From: Piscicola geometra
Lineage: Eukaryota; Annelida; Clitellata; Hirudinida; Piscicolidae
Assembly: GCA_943735955.1 (NCBI GenBank)
Contig: OX030963.1
Location: 3,772,658 to 3,836,657 of the forward strand
Length of the DNA stretch: 64,000 nt
Direction of reading: 5' to 3'
Shown here: positions 36,101-51,661 of the stretch, one piece after another
Numbering within the stretch: position 1 is the first letter of the stretch
Layout: every line of letters begins with the position of its first letter
Notes under the pieces: generated by a model
Databases searched by the model: none
What the model was told of the DNA's origin: nothing
What the model saw: only the letters and a program-made list of their open reading frames with translations
Program-made: the position numbers and the translations under genes

Positions 36101-39100
36101 TTATTCATTAATAAAAAAGTAATTAATCCAGTTATTCATTAACAAAAATTTATATTTAATATAATTTTTCATTAATAAAATTTATAATTAATAAAATTTA
36201 TAATTAATATAATTTATAATTAATATAATTTATAATTAATAGAATTTATAATTAATACAAGTTATAATTAATATAAGTTATAATTAATATAATTTATAAT
36301 TAATATAATTTATAATTAATATAATTTATAATTAATATAATTTATAATTTATATAATTTATAATTTATATAATTTATAATTAATATAATTTATAATTAAT
36401 ATAATTTATAATTAATATAATTTATAATTAATATAATTTATAATTAATATAATTTATAATTAATATAATTTTTCGTTAATAAAATTTATAATTAATATAG
36501 TTTTTCATTAATAAAATTTATAATTAATATAATTTTTCTTTAATAAAATTTATAATTAATCTAATTTTTCATTAATAAAAAATATCATTAAATGTATTTA
36601 TAATTTATTTGGTTTATCAGTGACCTGTTGAAGTAATCCATGCCATCGAAGCCGCCCATCAAGTAGATGCAGCCATTAACAGTCGCACAACCATGATAGG
36701 CTCTAGGACCTGTGTGAGGATGGATGGGATGGATGAGATAGGTAAGACAGATGGGATGGATGAATATAGATGGGATGGATGAGTGGATGGGATGGATGAA
36801 TATAGATGGGATGGATGAGTGGATGGGATGGATGGGGTGGGTGGGATGGGATGGGATGGAGTGGATTGAATGGGATGGGGTGGATTGGATAGAATGGGAT
36901 GGGGTGGATTGGATAGGATGGAGTAGATTGGATAGGATAGATGGGATGGGTGGGATGGGTAGGATGGGTGAGATGGGTGGGATGGATGAGATGATTGGGA
37001 TGAATGAGATTGATAGGATCGAATGTGATTAATAAGATAAACATGGAAAAAAAAGTTAATTTTTAATTCTCTCATTATATTTCAAGCTCACCTATTCAAT
37101 ACTCATCCCACCTATTCACTCTTCTTACAACTTATCCTATGAAACACATCATCCCATCAATAAAAATCCCAACCATCCATCCCAACCATCCATCTATCTC
37201 AACAATCCATCCATCCATCCCAACCTCTATCCTGATGCTCAACAGTGATCCACCGATCAGCTTTCGTGTCATACGCCTCAATAATGTTGGTGGGACTCCC
37301 ACCACTCCAGCCCCCTACCGCGAACATCACCTGGAAAAGTGGAATAGGTTGATGATGTTAAATTTCATTTTCCAGGTTGAAATATAGGTTTAATTTAAAC
37401 TGGGAGTTTACAATGGAGTAAAATAAAAAACGTTGGAAAAAAAAGTTGTTTTTTATAAATATTTTCTACCCACCCACCCACTTTTCTCACCCACCTTACC
37501 CGTTTTCCACCCATTTTCATTACCCTTATTGCAAATCCACTTTCTTTACCCACTCTTCTTCACTCCTTCCCACCCACTTATCCCTTACCCCACCCCACCC
37601 CACCCCACCCCACCCCACCCCACCCATACTCCACTCACTTCATGTGGTATCCTGGGTCTAGCCATTGGATTATTGAAATCAATATCTTGACCAACGATGT
37701 CGAGGTCGTATAGAAATTTCAGAGCCTCAATCACTATTGGCTTGCATTGGTCGTTGTCCTGTACTAACTTGTGTTTCTGGTGCATTAAGTGGGGTTTTGG
37801 TGGTTTAGTTGGTTGTTTTTTGATGATTGAGAAAAATGGAAAAAATTCACGTGTTTCTACTATAACTTTTTTCGATTTTTTTCATTTTTATCAACTAGAA
37901 ATTTGTTATTATTTGCATGGTAATCCGTAAATCATAGCTAGACCAATACCAGTTTGATTGCACTACCACCAACAAAATTATTCATACTCCATCTTCACCA
38001 CCACAAAATCAATTCCAACACAATTAAAACCACTATAAACACTACGACTACAACCATCCCTACAACTACCACCATCACAACCACCACCACTGATACAACC
38101 ACTACCACTACAACCACTACTACTACAACCACTACTACTACAACCACCACCACTAATACGACCACTACTGCCAAACCCCACAACCACCACTACTAATACA
38201 ACCACCACTGCCAAACCCCACAACCACCACTAATACAACCACCACTGCCAAACCCCACAACCACCACTACTGATACAACCACCACTGCCAAACCCCACAA
38301 CCACCCCACCCCCACAACCACCCCACCCCACAACCACCCCACCCCCACAACCACCCCACCCCCACAAACACCCCACCCCCGCAACCACCTTGACAGTCTC
38401 GATAAAATACGAAGTGCTGAGTAGGCCTAATCGAATACATTTCAGTAGTTTTGCGATGTGTTCTTTTCGTTGTTTGGCGTCGTGTTGAATCCACCTTTAG
38501 GTTTATTTAAAGCGCTAAATAAAGATATTTAATTGATTGATTGATTGATTAATTAATAGATTGATTAAGGGGCTTGAAGCAAGATTATGTTGAATTTCTG
38601 AAAACATTTGTTTGACTTGTATCAGAATGTGCTAACCATCGAGAATAGCGGACAACACAACAAAGTTGAAGTTTAAATGTTTGAGCGAGATTTATTGTGA
38701 TTTATGATGGAAATATAAAAGACGAAAACGTAACTTAATTACTTTTCAAACTGAATTAAACTATTTAAACACATTAATAAGCAAGATTAATTTTAATGTT
38801 TGATAGTTTAGTTATTTTCATTTCGAACTAAACTATTTAAACACATTAAAAAGCAATGATTAATTCAATTTTCTCGATAATTCTCCCACCTTATGATACA
38901 CTCGAAAACCAGCTCTTCACTCTTGACGTTGAGGTAGTCAGACGAGAGAATCTCTTCCAACTCAGAGTCGGTCAGCTTCAGTAACTCGTTCCCTTTTTTA
39001 GCTACGTCTTTAAACCTGGATGGATGCACGGATGGATGAATGGATGGATGGATGCGTGGATGGATGCATGGATGGGTGGATGCATGGATGGAAGCATGGA

Positions 39101-42100
39101 TGGATGCATGGATGGATGTATGGATGGATGTATGGATGGATGCATGAATGGATGCATGCATGGATGCATGGATGGATGCATGGATGAGTGGATGCATGGA
39201 TGAGTGGATGCATGGATGGATGCATGGATGCATAAATGCATGGATGCATGAATGCATGGATGCATGAATGCATGGATGCATGAATGCATGGATGCATGAA
39301 TGCATGGATGCACGAATGCATGGATGCATGAATACATGGATGCATGAATGCATGGATGCATGAATGCATGGATGCATGAATGCATGGATGCATGAATGCA
39401 TGGATGCATGAATGCATAGATGCATGAATGCATGGATGCATGAATGCATGGATGCATGAATGCATGGATGCATGAATGCATGGATGCATGAATGCATGGA
39501 TGCATGAATGCATGGATGCATGAATGCATGGATGCATGAATGCATGGATGCATGAATGCATGGGTGCATGGATGCATGGATGCATGAATGCATGGATGCA
39601 TGAATGCATGGATGAATGAATGCATGGATTAATGGATGGATAGATAGCTAGATAGATGGATGATTGTGGTTAACGGATATTGGTTTATCATCCACCGTTT
39701 AATTCCCACCATCCACTTTCAAAACCCACCATTCACCCTCTAATCCAACCACCCCTCCCTCACCTAACCTCTCAAGTATGAACTTGTTAGCATTACTCTC
39801 AAGCTGTGAACAATTATAGGCGTGTGCAAAATTCCTGATCCCGATGCAGTTGTCCCAGTCGAGGTGTTTGTCGAGGAAGTCACAGCACTGTTTGACCAAC
39901 CCCAGAACGTGGAAATGGTCTGCAGTGGGCAAGAGACGTTCAACGTTCGCTGCCGAAACCTGCAGGGGGTGTGGTTTTTGTGGCTGATTGGATTGTTTGT
40001 TTTTTCAGGGTTCAGGGTTTTAGGGTGGTGGTGATTAAATAGTCTTTTTCAAAGTTTCAGGGTGATTTGAATTCACGATGGCTGGAAAATGAAATTAGAA
40101 AAAGCGAAGATGAATATTGAGTAAATAAAAATACAAAACTTGAGAATTTTTTAAAAGATTGATATCCGAGTTTTAAATAATTCGATTAAAAACCCATCTT
40201 TTAATAAAGTTATTTTATTTGTCGATGCAAGCAATCCCTCTTAAACTTATAGAAAAGCCTTAAATAAATGTTTCATTGATTAATTAATTGATTGATTGAT
40301 TGAACTACAGGAAAACCACGCACTTTGACATCTCTGGTGTAGGCGTACTCAACAATGTAGCTCATCATTTCGGAGTTCACATCCGGGATAAAAATCTCCT
40401 TTCGATTCGTTTCCTGCATCCCATTTGTGAACAAGGCTCTATGGATGGATGGATGGATGGATGGATGGATGGATGGATGGATGGATGGATGGATGGATGG
40501 ATGGATGGATGGATGGATGGATGGATGGATGGATGGATGGATGGATGGATGGATGGATGGATGGATGGATGGATGGATGGATGGATGGATGAATGGATGG
40601 ATGGATGGATGCATGGATGGATGGATGGATGGATGGATGGATGGATTGAATGCATGGATGGATGGATGGATGTGTGGATGAATGCATGGATGCATGGATG
40701 CATGGATGGATGCATGCATGCAGATGAATGAATAAAAATAGATCTATAAGCAGAGGAGGGAGATGAAACCTAAAGTAAGGGCTGCATGCGGACATGATGG
40801 CTCGGTGCACGGGGAAACTGGCATCGGCCACCACCAACACCACGTCGCACAGCAAACCTGGTGTGCATCAAAAAGGCTTTTTAGGATTGCTTTCACTCTC
40901 ATGCTTATGTTATTATTTCGATATAAAATTAATTAATTAGATTTTTAATTACACTTTTCGTATAAATTTTAAAACAAAATTTAGAATTTTTTTTCTATAT
41001 GGATCCCTAAAACCCTTAAAACCTTCTCTTTTTTTTATTAATATTATTATTTTTATCACTATTTTTATTTTTTATTTAATATTTATATTTATATTATATT
41101 ATTACTATTATCATTTTATATTTTTTCGTTAAACAAAAGTTTACTCCTTCTCTCTATTACTATTATTAATGATTTTTCAAACCACAAACCGCCACAACCT
41201 GCCACCCACCCTGCTTCCTCAGATCATTGAGTACATTGCAGGAGCATTGTGAGTGCTTGCGTTTGAGTGGTTCGAAGAGGTTGAGGCAGGTGGTCGAAGC
41301 GGGCCTCGTCGGGTCTTGCTCGGTCACCGTCGGTCCTTTGGTGATGTTGATGGTGCTTGTTGTGAGGATGGTTTTAAATAAAGTGGTTAGGATTAGGGTG
41401 GCTGTTGTGATGGTGATTGTTGTGAGGATGTTTTTTAACAAGGTGGTTAGGGTTAGGGAGGTTGTTGTGATGGTGATTGTTGTGAGGATGTTTTTTAATA
41501 AGGTGGTTAGGATTAGGGTGGTTGTTGTGATGGTGATTGTTGTGAGGATGTTTTTTAATAAGGTGGTTAGGGTTAGGGTGGTTGTTGTGATGGTGATTGT
41601 TGTGAGGATGTTTTTTAATAAGGTGGTTAGGGTTAGGGTGGTTGTTGTGATGGTGATTGTTGTGAGGATGTTTTTTAATAAGGTGGTTAGGGTTAGGGAG
41701 GTTGTTGTGATGGTGATTGTTGTAAAGGATGTTTTTTAATAAGGGGGTTAGGGTTAGGGAGGTTGTTGTGATGGTGATTGTTGTGAGGATGTTTTTTAAT
41801 AAGGTGGTTAGGGTTAGGGAGGTTGTTGTGATGGTGATTGTTGTGAGGATGTTTCTTAATAAGGTGGTTAGGGTTAGAGAGGTTGTTGTGATGGTTATTG
41901 TTGTGAGGATGTTTTTTAATAAGGTGGTTAGGGTTAGGGAGGTTGTTGTGATGGTGATTGTTGTGAGGATGTTTTTTAATGAGGGGGTTAGGGTTAGGGA
42001 GGTTGTTGTGATGGTGATTGTTGTGAGGATGTTTCTTAATAAGGTGGTTAGGGTTAGGGAGGTTGTTGTGATGGTTATTGTTGTGAGGATGTTTTTTTAA

Positions 42101-43084
42101 TAAGGTGGTTAGGGTTAGGGAGGTTGTTGTGATGGTGATTGTTGTGAGGATGTTTTTTAATGAGGTGGTTAGGGTTAGGGAGGTTGTTGTGATGGTGATT
42201 GTTGTGAGGATGTTTCTTAATAAGGTGGTTAGGGTTAGGGAGGTTGTTGTGATGGTTATTGTTGTGAGGATGTTTTTTAATAAGGTGGTTAGGATTAGGG
42301 TGGTTGTTGTGATGGTGGTAGTTGTGATAGTGGTTGTAAGAGTGGTTGGGATATTAAACTAAACTAACTAAAAACTAGCTAATTTTCACAAAAACTTAAT
42401 AAAAAAACATACTATAAAAACTCAATAAACCTTGATTTATACTTTTTAAAACGCCATAAAGCAAATAGTAAAATTTAAATGAATTAAACTATTAAATATA
42501 ATATTCTTTACTCTAATCTTAATCAACCCATGAATCATAAACGCCATAAATTAAATATTTGATAGATGTTTGAATGAATTAAGTTATAAATGTAAAATCA
42601 TGTAACTTAATCTCATTGCAAACCTGCCAAAAGATCACTGCCGCTATTGCTTGTTCGTAGGGCGACGGTGGTATTTGGGTTGTTAGGGTCGGTGGAAGAT
42701 GACCCGGTCACCATGGCACTAAGATATGATTAAGGGGGGGGGGGGGGTAAGGATAGGATGGGATGAAAAGAAAGGGTTAGGAATGGATGGGTGGGTGAAT
42801 ATGCCGAAACAGAATATTAAAAAAGTAAAGAAAAGGGATGGGAAATGGAAAAATGAGAAAAATTAGAAAAAAACAATAAGTAAGATGAATTAGAAGAGAG
42901 GTGAAGACGATAGAAATGATAAAAAAGCGGTTATGGATAATGAGAAGGAGGAGGCTAGAGATGATGATGAAGAGTTGTTGAAAAATTGAGCGATATTTAC
43001 GAGTAAATTGAATGTGAAGTTGATAGTAGTAGTAGTCACTAACCCGCCTTGGTTGTCTGCATTACGGTCAGGTGTTGAAGCCAT
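33144..43084 (-). CDS. KLHL10: Kelch-like protein 10 (BTB-BACK-kelch)
   Basis: KLHL10 is a substrate adaptor of Cullin-3 ubiquitin ligases; in mammals and flies it acts in spermatids. Exons on the minus strand: 43044-43084, 42624-42718, 41210-41335, 40770-40857, 40324-40438, 39769-39959, 38890-39015, 38389-38494, 37639-37776, 37225-37330, 36625-36709, 35869-35931, 35459-35628, 34757-34898, 34196-34325, 33575-33666, 33144-33273; 1,944 nt = 647 aa plus stop, phases closing exactly. BTB spans about 75-185 ([43 protein letters not shown]); BACK about 190-330 ([28 protein letters not shown]); six kelch repeats about 343-605 ([84 protein letters not shown]). These are KLHL10-specific wordings. The acceptor of the third exon (41335) is weak and lies at the edge of a minisatellite. 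Human KLHL10 is 608 aa; the extra residues are an N-terminal Ser/Thr/Asn-rich tail. Confidence 0.93.
35265..35392 (+). mobile_element. SINE-like element, family B, copy 3
   Basis: Shares GTATAGCTGA at its head, the core TCGAGTGCAACTGATGCCCT, and a GGGCGCGCTATATAAAAA tail that resembles the tail of SINE family A. Antisense in the KLHL10 intron between exons 35459-35628 and 34757-34898. Confidence 0.55.
36160..36560 (+). repeat. 16-bp TAATATAATTTATAAT array
   Basis: About 20 AT-only units with variants, in the KLHL10 intron between exons 36625-36709 and 35869-35931. Confidence 0.9.
36715..37035 (+). repeat. GGGATGGATGA/GGATGGGATGGAGT repeat
   Basis: Degenerate (GGGAT)n/(GGAT)n in the KLHL10 intron before the exon starting at 36709. 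On the gene strand it is CATCC-rich and leads to the acceptor CATCCTCACACAG. Confidence 0.85.
37580..37628 (+). repeat. (ACCCC)n repeat
   Basis: About eight pentamers immediately downstream (in gene direction) of the donor of the KLHL10 exon ending at 37639. Confidence 0.9.
37985..38388 (+). repeat. ACC/ACT trinucleotide and CCACCCCACAA repeats
   Basis: Compound repeat in the KLHL10 intron between exons 38389-38494 and 37639-37776, beginning right at the donor of the former. The Thr-rich and Gly/Val ORFs are artefacts. Confidence 0.85.
38500..38570 (+). mobile_element. SINE tail fragment
   Basis: TTTAAAGCGCTAAATAAAGA followed by (TTGA)n resembles the GCGC-TATAAATA tails of the SINE copies elsewhere in the window. 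Fragment only; similar tails are seen near 6478 and 40260. Confidence 0.3.
39016..39660 (+). repeat. (GGAT)n grading into 16-bp GGATGCATGAATGCAT array
   Basis: Starts as GGAT tetramers right at the acceptor of the KLHL10 exon starting at 39015, then becomes a regular 16-bp array of about 24 copies. The His/Ile/Met-rich ORFs in three frames are artefacts. Confidence 0.95.
40441..40725 (+). repeat. (GGAT)n tetranucleotide array
   Basis: About 40 near-perfect GGAT copies (40441-40590) followed by imperfect ones, inside the KLHL10 intron between exons 40770-40857 and 40324-40438. On the gene strand it is (ATCC)n and its last unit forms the acceptor CCATCCATAG of the exon starting at 40438. Confidence 0.97.
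41368..42335 (+). repeat. 60-bp minisatellite containing TTAGGGTTAGGG
   Basis: About 16 copies of a 60-bp unit: GGTTAGGGTTAGGGAGGTTG, then TTGTGATGGTGATTGTTGTG, then AGGATGTTTTTTAATAAGGT-type sequence. It lies in KLHL10 intron 2, and its edge is about 30 bp from the acceptor of the third exon. Each unit carries two vertebrate/lophotrochozoan-type telomere hexamers on the plus strand. The Val/Arg-rich 20-aa periodic ORFs are artefacts. Confidence 0.95.
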
Positions 43085-43840
43085 CAGGGAAGGGATGGAG
43101 GAAGGAAGGAAGGAAGAAGGAAGAAAAAAGGTGGTGAAAGAGGGATGGAGATAAATTAATGGTTGAGAGAGAAAGAGGGAGAGAAAGAGAAGGAGTAATC
43201 AATGAATAATTAAAGTGAAATAGAGAAAAGATATGTGTTAGTTCTGTGGGAAATAAAAATTAATTTTGAAATTTGTTTTTTTGTACATTTATGACAATTT
43301 ATTTTTGTAGCTTCTCAAAAAACAAACTTTGATTCTTTATGGAGTTTCTAATGAGTTTTGCGCTTTTTTTCTTTTTTCTGTCACCCCTAATAATTAAAAA
43401 TACATTTTACCCAATCCTATTAAATAAAGGAGGTTCAACTTATCAATTATTTAAATAATATTAATATAAATAACGTTAGTTAAAAAATATAACTGAATCA
43501 TGTTTGAATATGGATTCAACAATAATATATTTTTTAATAATAATATTTAAGAATTATATTATCCATTTATATAGCGGTGAGTTCACAAAAAGAAAAAAAG
43601 TGCTGAGGGGAAAAGTACCAAAGTTATCGGAACTTCATGGGAGTGTTGAGTGGGTATCCATTCATATTTGTGATCATTTGCTCGAATAACAATAACACAA
43701 AAGGGTGACGCTCAACCTTAAATTAATGACGTGAAGCATCGAAATAATCAGCAAAAAGATAAATAAAAACAAAGCGCTAGATAATTCAAAATAAGTCTCC
43801 TTGGTTTACAATATGGTCCAAAACAAAAACAAAAATAGAA
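43085..43840. promoter_or_regulatory. Divergent promoter region of KLHL10 and the unknown gene
   Basis: Start codons of KLHL10 (43084, minus) and of the two-exon gene (43841, plus) are 757 bp apart, head to head. The region contains purine-rich repeats near KLHL10 (43085-43195), AT-rich DNA in the middle, and near the plus-strand gene two CREB/CREM-type half-sites: TGACG at 43706-43710 and TGACGTGA at 43727-43734 (7 of 8 bases of the CRE palindrome). A possible donor GGTGAGT near 43576 could end a 5' UTR exon. No TATA box assigned. Confidence 0.5.
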
Positions 43841-46800
43841 ATGACTTACAACACCTCTTTCGTCTCTAAAAAAACAAAAAAACATCACGATGTCCAACAA
43901 CCGGGTTACATTGACCGACAAAGCAAAGAAACAATGCTGAAAAAGTTTTTACACAACGAAAAAGAAAATAAGCATGAACGCAAAACATTTAACGAAAATG
44001 TCAACAGGAGGAGTGGAAACGACTCTGCTAGTTCGGCCCATACAGACGAATCAACTCTGAATGAGAATTTAACAAAAAATTCAAATTCGCATCGAAAAAC
44101 TTCAGTTTCAAATCAAGAGCTTTTGAGAAAACTCGGAAGCAGACTTGAATTTAGCGGCAAAAACAGCGCTTCAAATACCAAGGCAAAACCTTGCAGCTCT
44201 CACACTACCAAAGAGATCACAGAACCGTATAACAATTCCAGGTATCAAATCAACGCACTTTCACCAACACGCAACTCCCGTCAAGTATGCACGAACTCTC
44301 CAAAATTCCAAATGCTTCCAGTCGACAACAATGAAGAGTTCAACAATTCCACCAACAACCACAAAAAGCTCTACTCCTCGCAGTTCAGTCCTTACAGACG
44401 AAGGAACAGCAACTTATCGCGAAGAAAACTCACTTATTCCAGCTCCAGCATCTCGCAAGACACCTACCCCAACGATGCTTACACCGGCTACAGGGAGTAT
44501 GGAAATGATTTCCACCGCTACGATCAAAACCAACGCACGCCCAGCAATGCCGATATGCAAACGTTCTCTGAGAGCAGTTACGAAACGTTCGGAAAAAATC
44601 AGAGAGCGCAGAAGAAACCAAATTTTAATTATTCGAAATACCTGGAAGACTGGCCGAGTAAGACCGGACGAACGCAAGACAACAACATCAACGAAAATTC
44701 CAAGCAGGCGACCTGCGGAGCGGAAATCTCGAATGAGTTTCATTCCCCCGGACCGAAATATTCGCTGAAAAGCAAACTCAGTGATTCCTTCGTGAACACG
44801 CTCAACACGCCAGAAGCGCCCATCCACAACAACCAGCCACAAGTCGACTACGGCAACTACAACAACGCCTACAAATGCCCGCCTAAACCGACGTACAGAC
44901 AAATGGCTGCGAAAAAGGTCCTAGAGAAAAATACTTCTTCGTACAACAGACAGATGATGTGCCAACCCGGTGGAAATGATTTGAGAATGTGTCCGTCGTT
45001 CCGGCACCAACAACAGCAGCAGCAGCAACAGATCCCAGCTTCAGCATCAATATCATCTCCACAGTACTGCGTCTACAACACGCCGTACGAACAGTCTCTA
45101 TCGTCAGTGCCACAACTGGAAGAAAACCACTACGAGGTAGCTTCAGGCACGAACACATGCCGACACAACACTTACGATCAATGTTCACCGTCGTTCTCAC
45201 AATCCCAGCCTGTTCCTAATCTGAGATGTTTCCAAAGCCAAAAGACTCAGTCGGATTACAAGTGTTGCAATGAAAAGATTGTCTGCAATGAACTCACGAA
45301 CCTCCTCGAGCCCATGAACCACGAACCCATGAGAGAACAAACGAGAGAACAGTACTTTGAACCGATTAATAAATCAATGGCTGGATCGATGTGTGAATCA
45401 ATGAACCAAATAAAAGCATGTAAATCGGTAAGAGAGCTAATTATTTCGTTTATTAAATATAAAAAAATTTCAAATTTTTTATATATATAAATGATTAATA
45501 AAGTTCATAAAATGTATCTTTATAATTAATTCTTTTTAATCTTCAAACCACCAGACACAGTGCAGCAAGCTTTTAGGTTCTGACTCGATGATTCAAGAAT
45601 GCAAATCGAAACCCATCAAGAACAGCTTCGTGTGCAGAGAGACGCCGGTGAGAATTGGGACACCGCTATGCATGCCCACCAACATCCCTTCATCTGAACT
45701 ACTCGACAGTAAAAAAATCTGCTCGGAAAAGGTCTACTGCAACACGATTTGTGACGAGCCGAGTATGATTGAAGAACACAGGTTGAAGAAAATGCATTCC
45801 AACTGCTGCGCTTCTTGCTGTTCTCCTGGTTATGCTTCGCCTTTTGGTTCTCCGGATGGTACGCCGTGCTGTTCGTTCTGCTGCTTCAAGTCGAAACAAA
45901 AAAGCACTCCAAAGATAAACACGTGTGATTTCAAACAAGCGCGTAACCAAGGGGTCGCTCACGCGCAGCATAAAAGCTATGCAAACGATAGAACAAACCC
46001 GGGTGATAACGCCAATCTGTTCCACGTGCCCCATGAAGACATGCTCACTCCAGCTAAATCATCAAACCATCACTTCTTTGAGTCCTTCAAGCCCCAGAAC
46101 TCCTTCAACACCGACTTCAATCATTCTGACAACTGGCCAACCCTCTTGCCCGATATGAGTTCTCGCATCAAATCGACCAGTTTCAAGATTCCAAGCATGA
46201 ACTACCCAGAAAAGTCGAGAATTGATTTCAGAAACGAAAACACCGTCAGATCGCCGTTTAAGCCGCAGAACTGCGATGAAGCATGCTGGAAACAGAAAAT
46301 CGAAGAGTCTTCAGGAAGGCCTGTCAACAACCTCTTCGGAGAGGATCCACCACAGGGTGAGGCGTGTTCGAGTTATCTGGTGATGAACAGCAGTCAACAC
46401 ATGTGCAGCAGCAACAAGCAATTCCCTACCGGCAACACTCACAACTTGCTGCCCAGCACCTCGAAAGGAGTCTGTTCACCTTCGGGAAAACAAAACCCTT
46501 TCGAGAGATGGCTGCAGGTCCAGAACATCCGAGTGAACCAAGACTGTCCCACCGCTGGGAATTCAACCGGCTACCTCATGCCTGTCAACATCCAACGCTA
46601 CTCTGACGATGAAGATGACGATGATGTAGGTTCTGATGATGCATTCAAATCTAGAAGTTCTTTAGAGTGCGATGAGGAACCTGAAGGAAACCACTCAAAG
46701 ACTAGGCATACAGCCTCTAAAGAAAGGAAAAAGCAAACACGAAAGGAAGGCAGTGAAGATGAATCCAGATCTAAGAAAGAAGCCAAACCCGAGTATGAAC

Positions 46801-48773
46801 GAACTCAAATGATGAGAAATGTTCGGAAAGAAGAAAGGAAACATTCTCAAAGGAGTGCAAAGACTGCAGAGAGCAAAGGAAATCAAAAGTCTAAATCGAG
46901 AGATTTGAAACGTGAGAGGGAAGAAGAAAATGAAGGCAAAAGTAGAAGCAAGAATCCGGCGACTAGAAAAAGATCAAGCGAAAGAAGTCAGGAAGAGCTT
47001 TTACGCTCTAAGTCGCACAGCGTTAATACTCGTAATATTGAATTTGAATCTTCGAGTAAAAAGAGTAAAGATGGCAAGGCGGAAAAAAGTCATAAAGAAT
47101 GTGATAAACACGAACGCTCGAGAGGAAAGGGAAAAGGAAGGGAAACTAGGTGTGATAAAGATGACTGTGAAAAATTCAAAAAGTGCTGTGGTGAGTACGC
47201 ATCTGGACGCAGTAGTTTGAAGCCATTCGACAGAAAGATCTGCCAGGAAAAGAGGATAAACCGAGGTGTTTCGAAGGAACGGGAGACATTCAACAATCTA
47301 TCGAGCAAATGCGACCAAAGTCCCGCAAGGAACACTTCCCCGTCAAATCTCGCTGTTCGCCTATGCGGCAACGGGAAGACAACCAAATGCCAAGAAATGC
47401 TCTTCAAGAAAAACGACCTCAAAGCGTTTAAGCCGTGTGTAGAACAAAGAATCAACAGGGCTGCCAGAAACTCGATCGGCACACCAGAACTAAAAACCGA
47501 CTTCTCCGACCTTGAAGGAACTGATTGTGTTTGCTACGACCAATTTGTGAGTAATCTTGGCGGCGCCAAAAAAGAATGCGGATTTTTCCAGAGCACACCG
47601 TTGAAGCAGGCTCGTTCCACGAACAGATGTCAAACTCCCCTGGAGCAGGACACGTGCCGTGGTTCCTCACCCGATTCGATGATGGAAGAAATGTACAGAA
47701 AACGAGCGGAGATCAAGAGGGAAGAGCCCTGTCCCGACCAGTATGTCTACCATAATATGGATTCAGACAACGCGTGCAGCGGAGTTGATCGAAAGAAGTC
47801 CTATGAGAGCAACCGAAGTGCCTCACCGAAACCAAAGCCGATCGTCTATCGCTACCTACCGCCGGAGTTTTTGGTGACTACGACTCCAGAGTTTAAACCT
47901 TGCTGCAGTCAAGCGCCTGGAATCTGGACCGAACGGGACTTCATCAACAAACTCAAGCCGAAGCACAATCAGAAACGGGACGCTTCATGCCACGACGATG
48001 ACGAAATCAACAAGCCTGAGAGACCGAAGAGACACCGGCCGAGGGAGGATTCAGAAGAGGTGGTTATCGCAGTGGAAACGACCAAATCATCACGATCCCA
48101 TCGACCAAAAGACTGCTCGAAACCTCCGAGACCACGGAACTGTACGCGACCATCGAAATCCGAGAGTTCCCCTCGCCCTCACAAAAGTAAGGAATCCCCC
48201 AAGTCTGAAAGCCCCGTTCGAAGCAAGCCATCTTCGCCCAGAACCAACGACAACACCACCCTGGCGCCGTCAAGCTCGGCTGATTTGATGCAAGCGGAAG
48301 ATGCTTATAGTCCGAGTTATAAGGAACAAAGGTCGGGTGAGAAGACAACGAGGTCAGGTGTTAAAGATGCAAAATCACGTGATAAAGAGCCGAGTGCCAA
48401 AGAGACAAAGTCAGTTCACAAAGAAACAAAGTCAAATGATGCCCACATGAAACCAAATTTGACGAAATCAAAAAAGGAGAAAAAGAAGGAAAGCACTGAG
48501 AATGATGATTCTGATGATGATGATAGCTCATCAGACAGTTCATCTGAGCAGAAAGTTTCCAACAAGAATTTAACAAAAAGTGAAGCGCCCAAGAGTGAGA
48601 CAACTAAAAGTGAACCGATTAAAAGTGAAACTACGAAGAGTCAGCCGGTGGTGAGAAGGAATTCTAGGTACGATTTCAAAAGCGACTCGGATAGAAGGTC
48701 GTCGATGGAAAAGAAAAAGGTCTTTAAGGGTGAAACGAAAAAATCACCCAGTAAGAAATCAGCCAAGAAATAA
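43841..48773 (+). CDS. Large Lys/Ser/Asn-rich protein with Cys clusters, unknown function
   Basis: Two exons: 43841-45427 (529 codons) and 45555-48773 (1,072 codons plus stop), intron 45428-45554 with a GTAAGA donor and ACCACCAG acceptor, phase 0; about 1,601 aa. I do not recognise it. Residues 1-529 are polar, Asn/Ser/Tyr-rich, with a Gln8 run (near 45007-45030). The second part has a Cys cluster (NCCASCCSPGYASPFG, then PCCSFCCFKSK at 45802-45900), an acidic patch DDEDDDDVGSDD (near 46600), long Lys/Arg/Glu/Ser charged segments, a possible globular piece YRYLPPEFLVTTTPEFKPCC (near 47850) and a C-terminal tail with repeated KSE-(T/P) units and SxSDSSS acidic-serine runs. No signal peptide or membrane helix. 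Codon-like composition and a single short intron between two long open frames make it a real gene. Chromatin, RNA-binding or sperm structural roles are all guesses. Confidence 0.85.

Positions 48774-51661
<2,888 letters not shown>

Noticed and set aside
38865..39625. His/Ile/Met-rich ORFs in three minus-strand frames
   Set aside because: Products of GGATGCATGAATGCAT repeats; only 38890-39015 is coding (KLHL10).
41227..42362. 20-aa periodic Val/Arg ORFs resembling a repeat protein
   Set aside because: Exact 60-bp DNA repeat without codon-position bias; it lies in a KLHL10 intron on the opposite strand.
44145..44902. Overlapping ORFs of 207 aa (plus) and 162 aa (minus) within the unknown gene
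   Set aside because: Shadow frames of the 43841-45427 coding exon, whose open frame is much longer and continues across the intron in phase.
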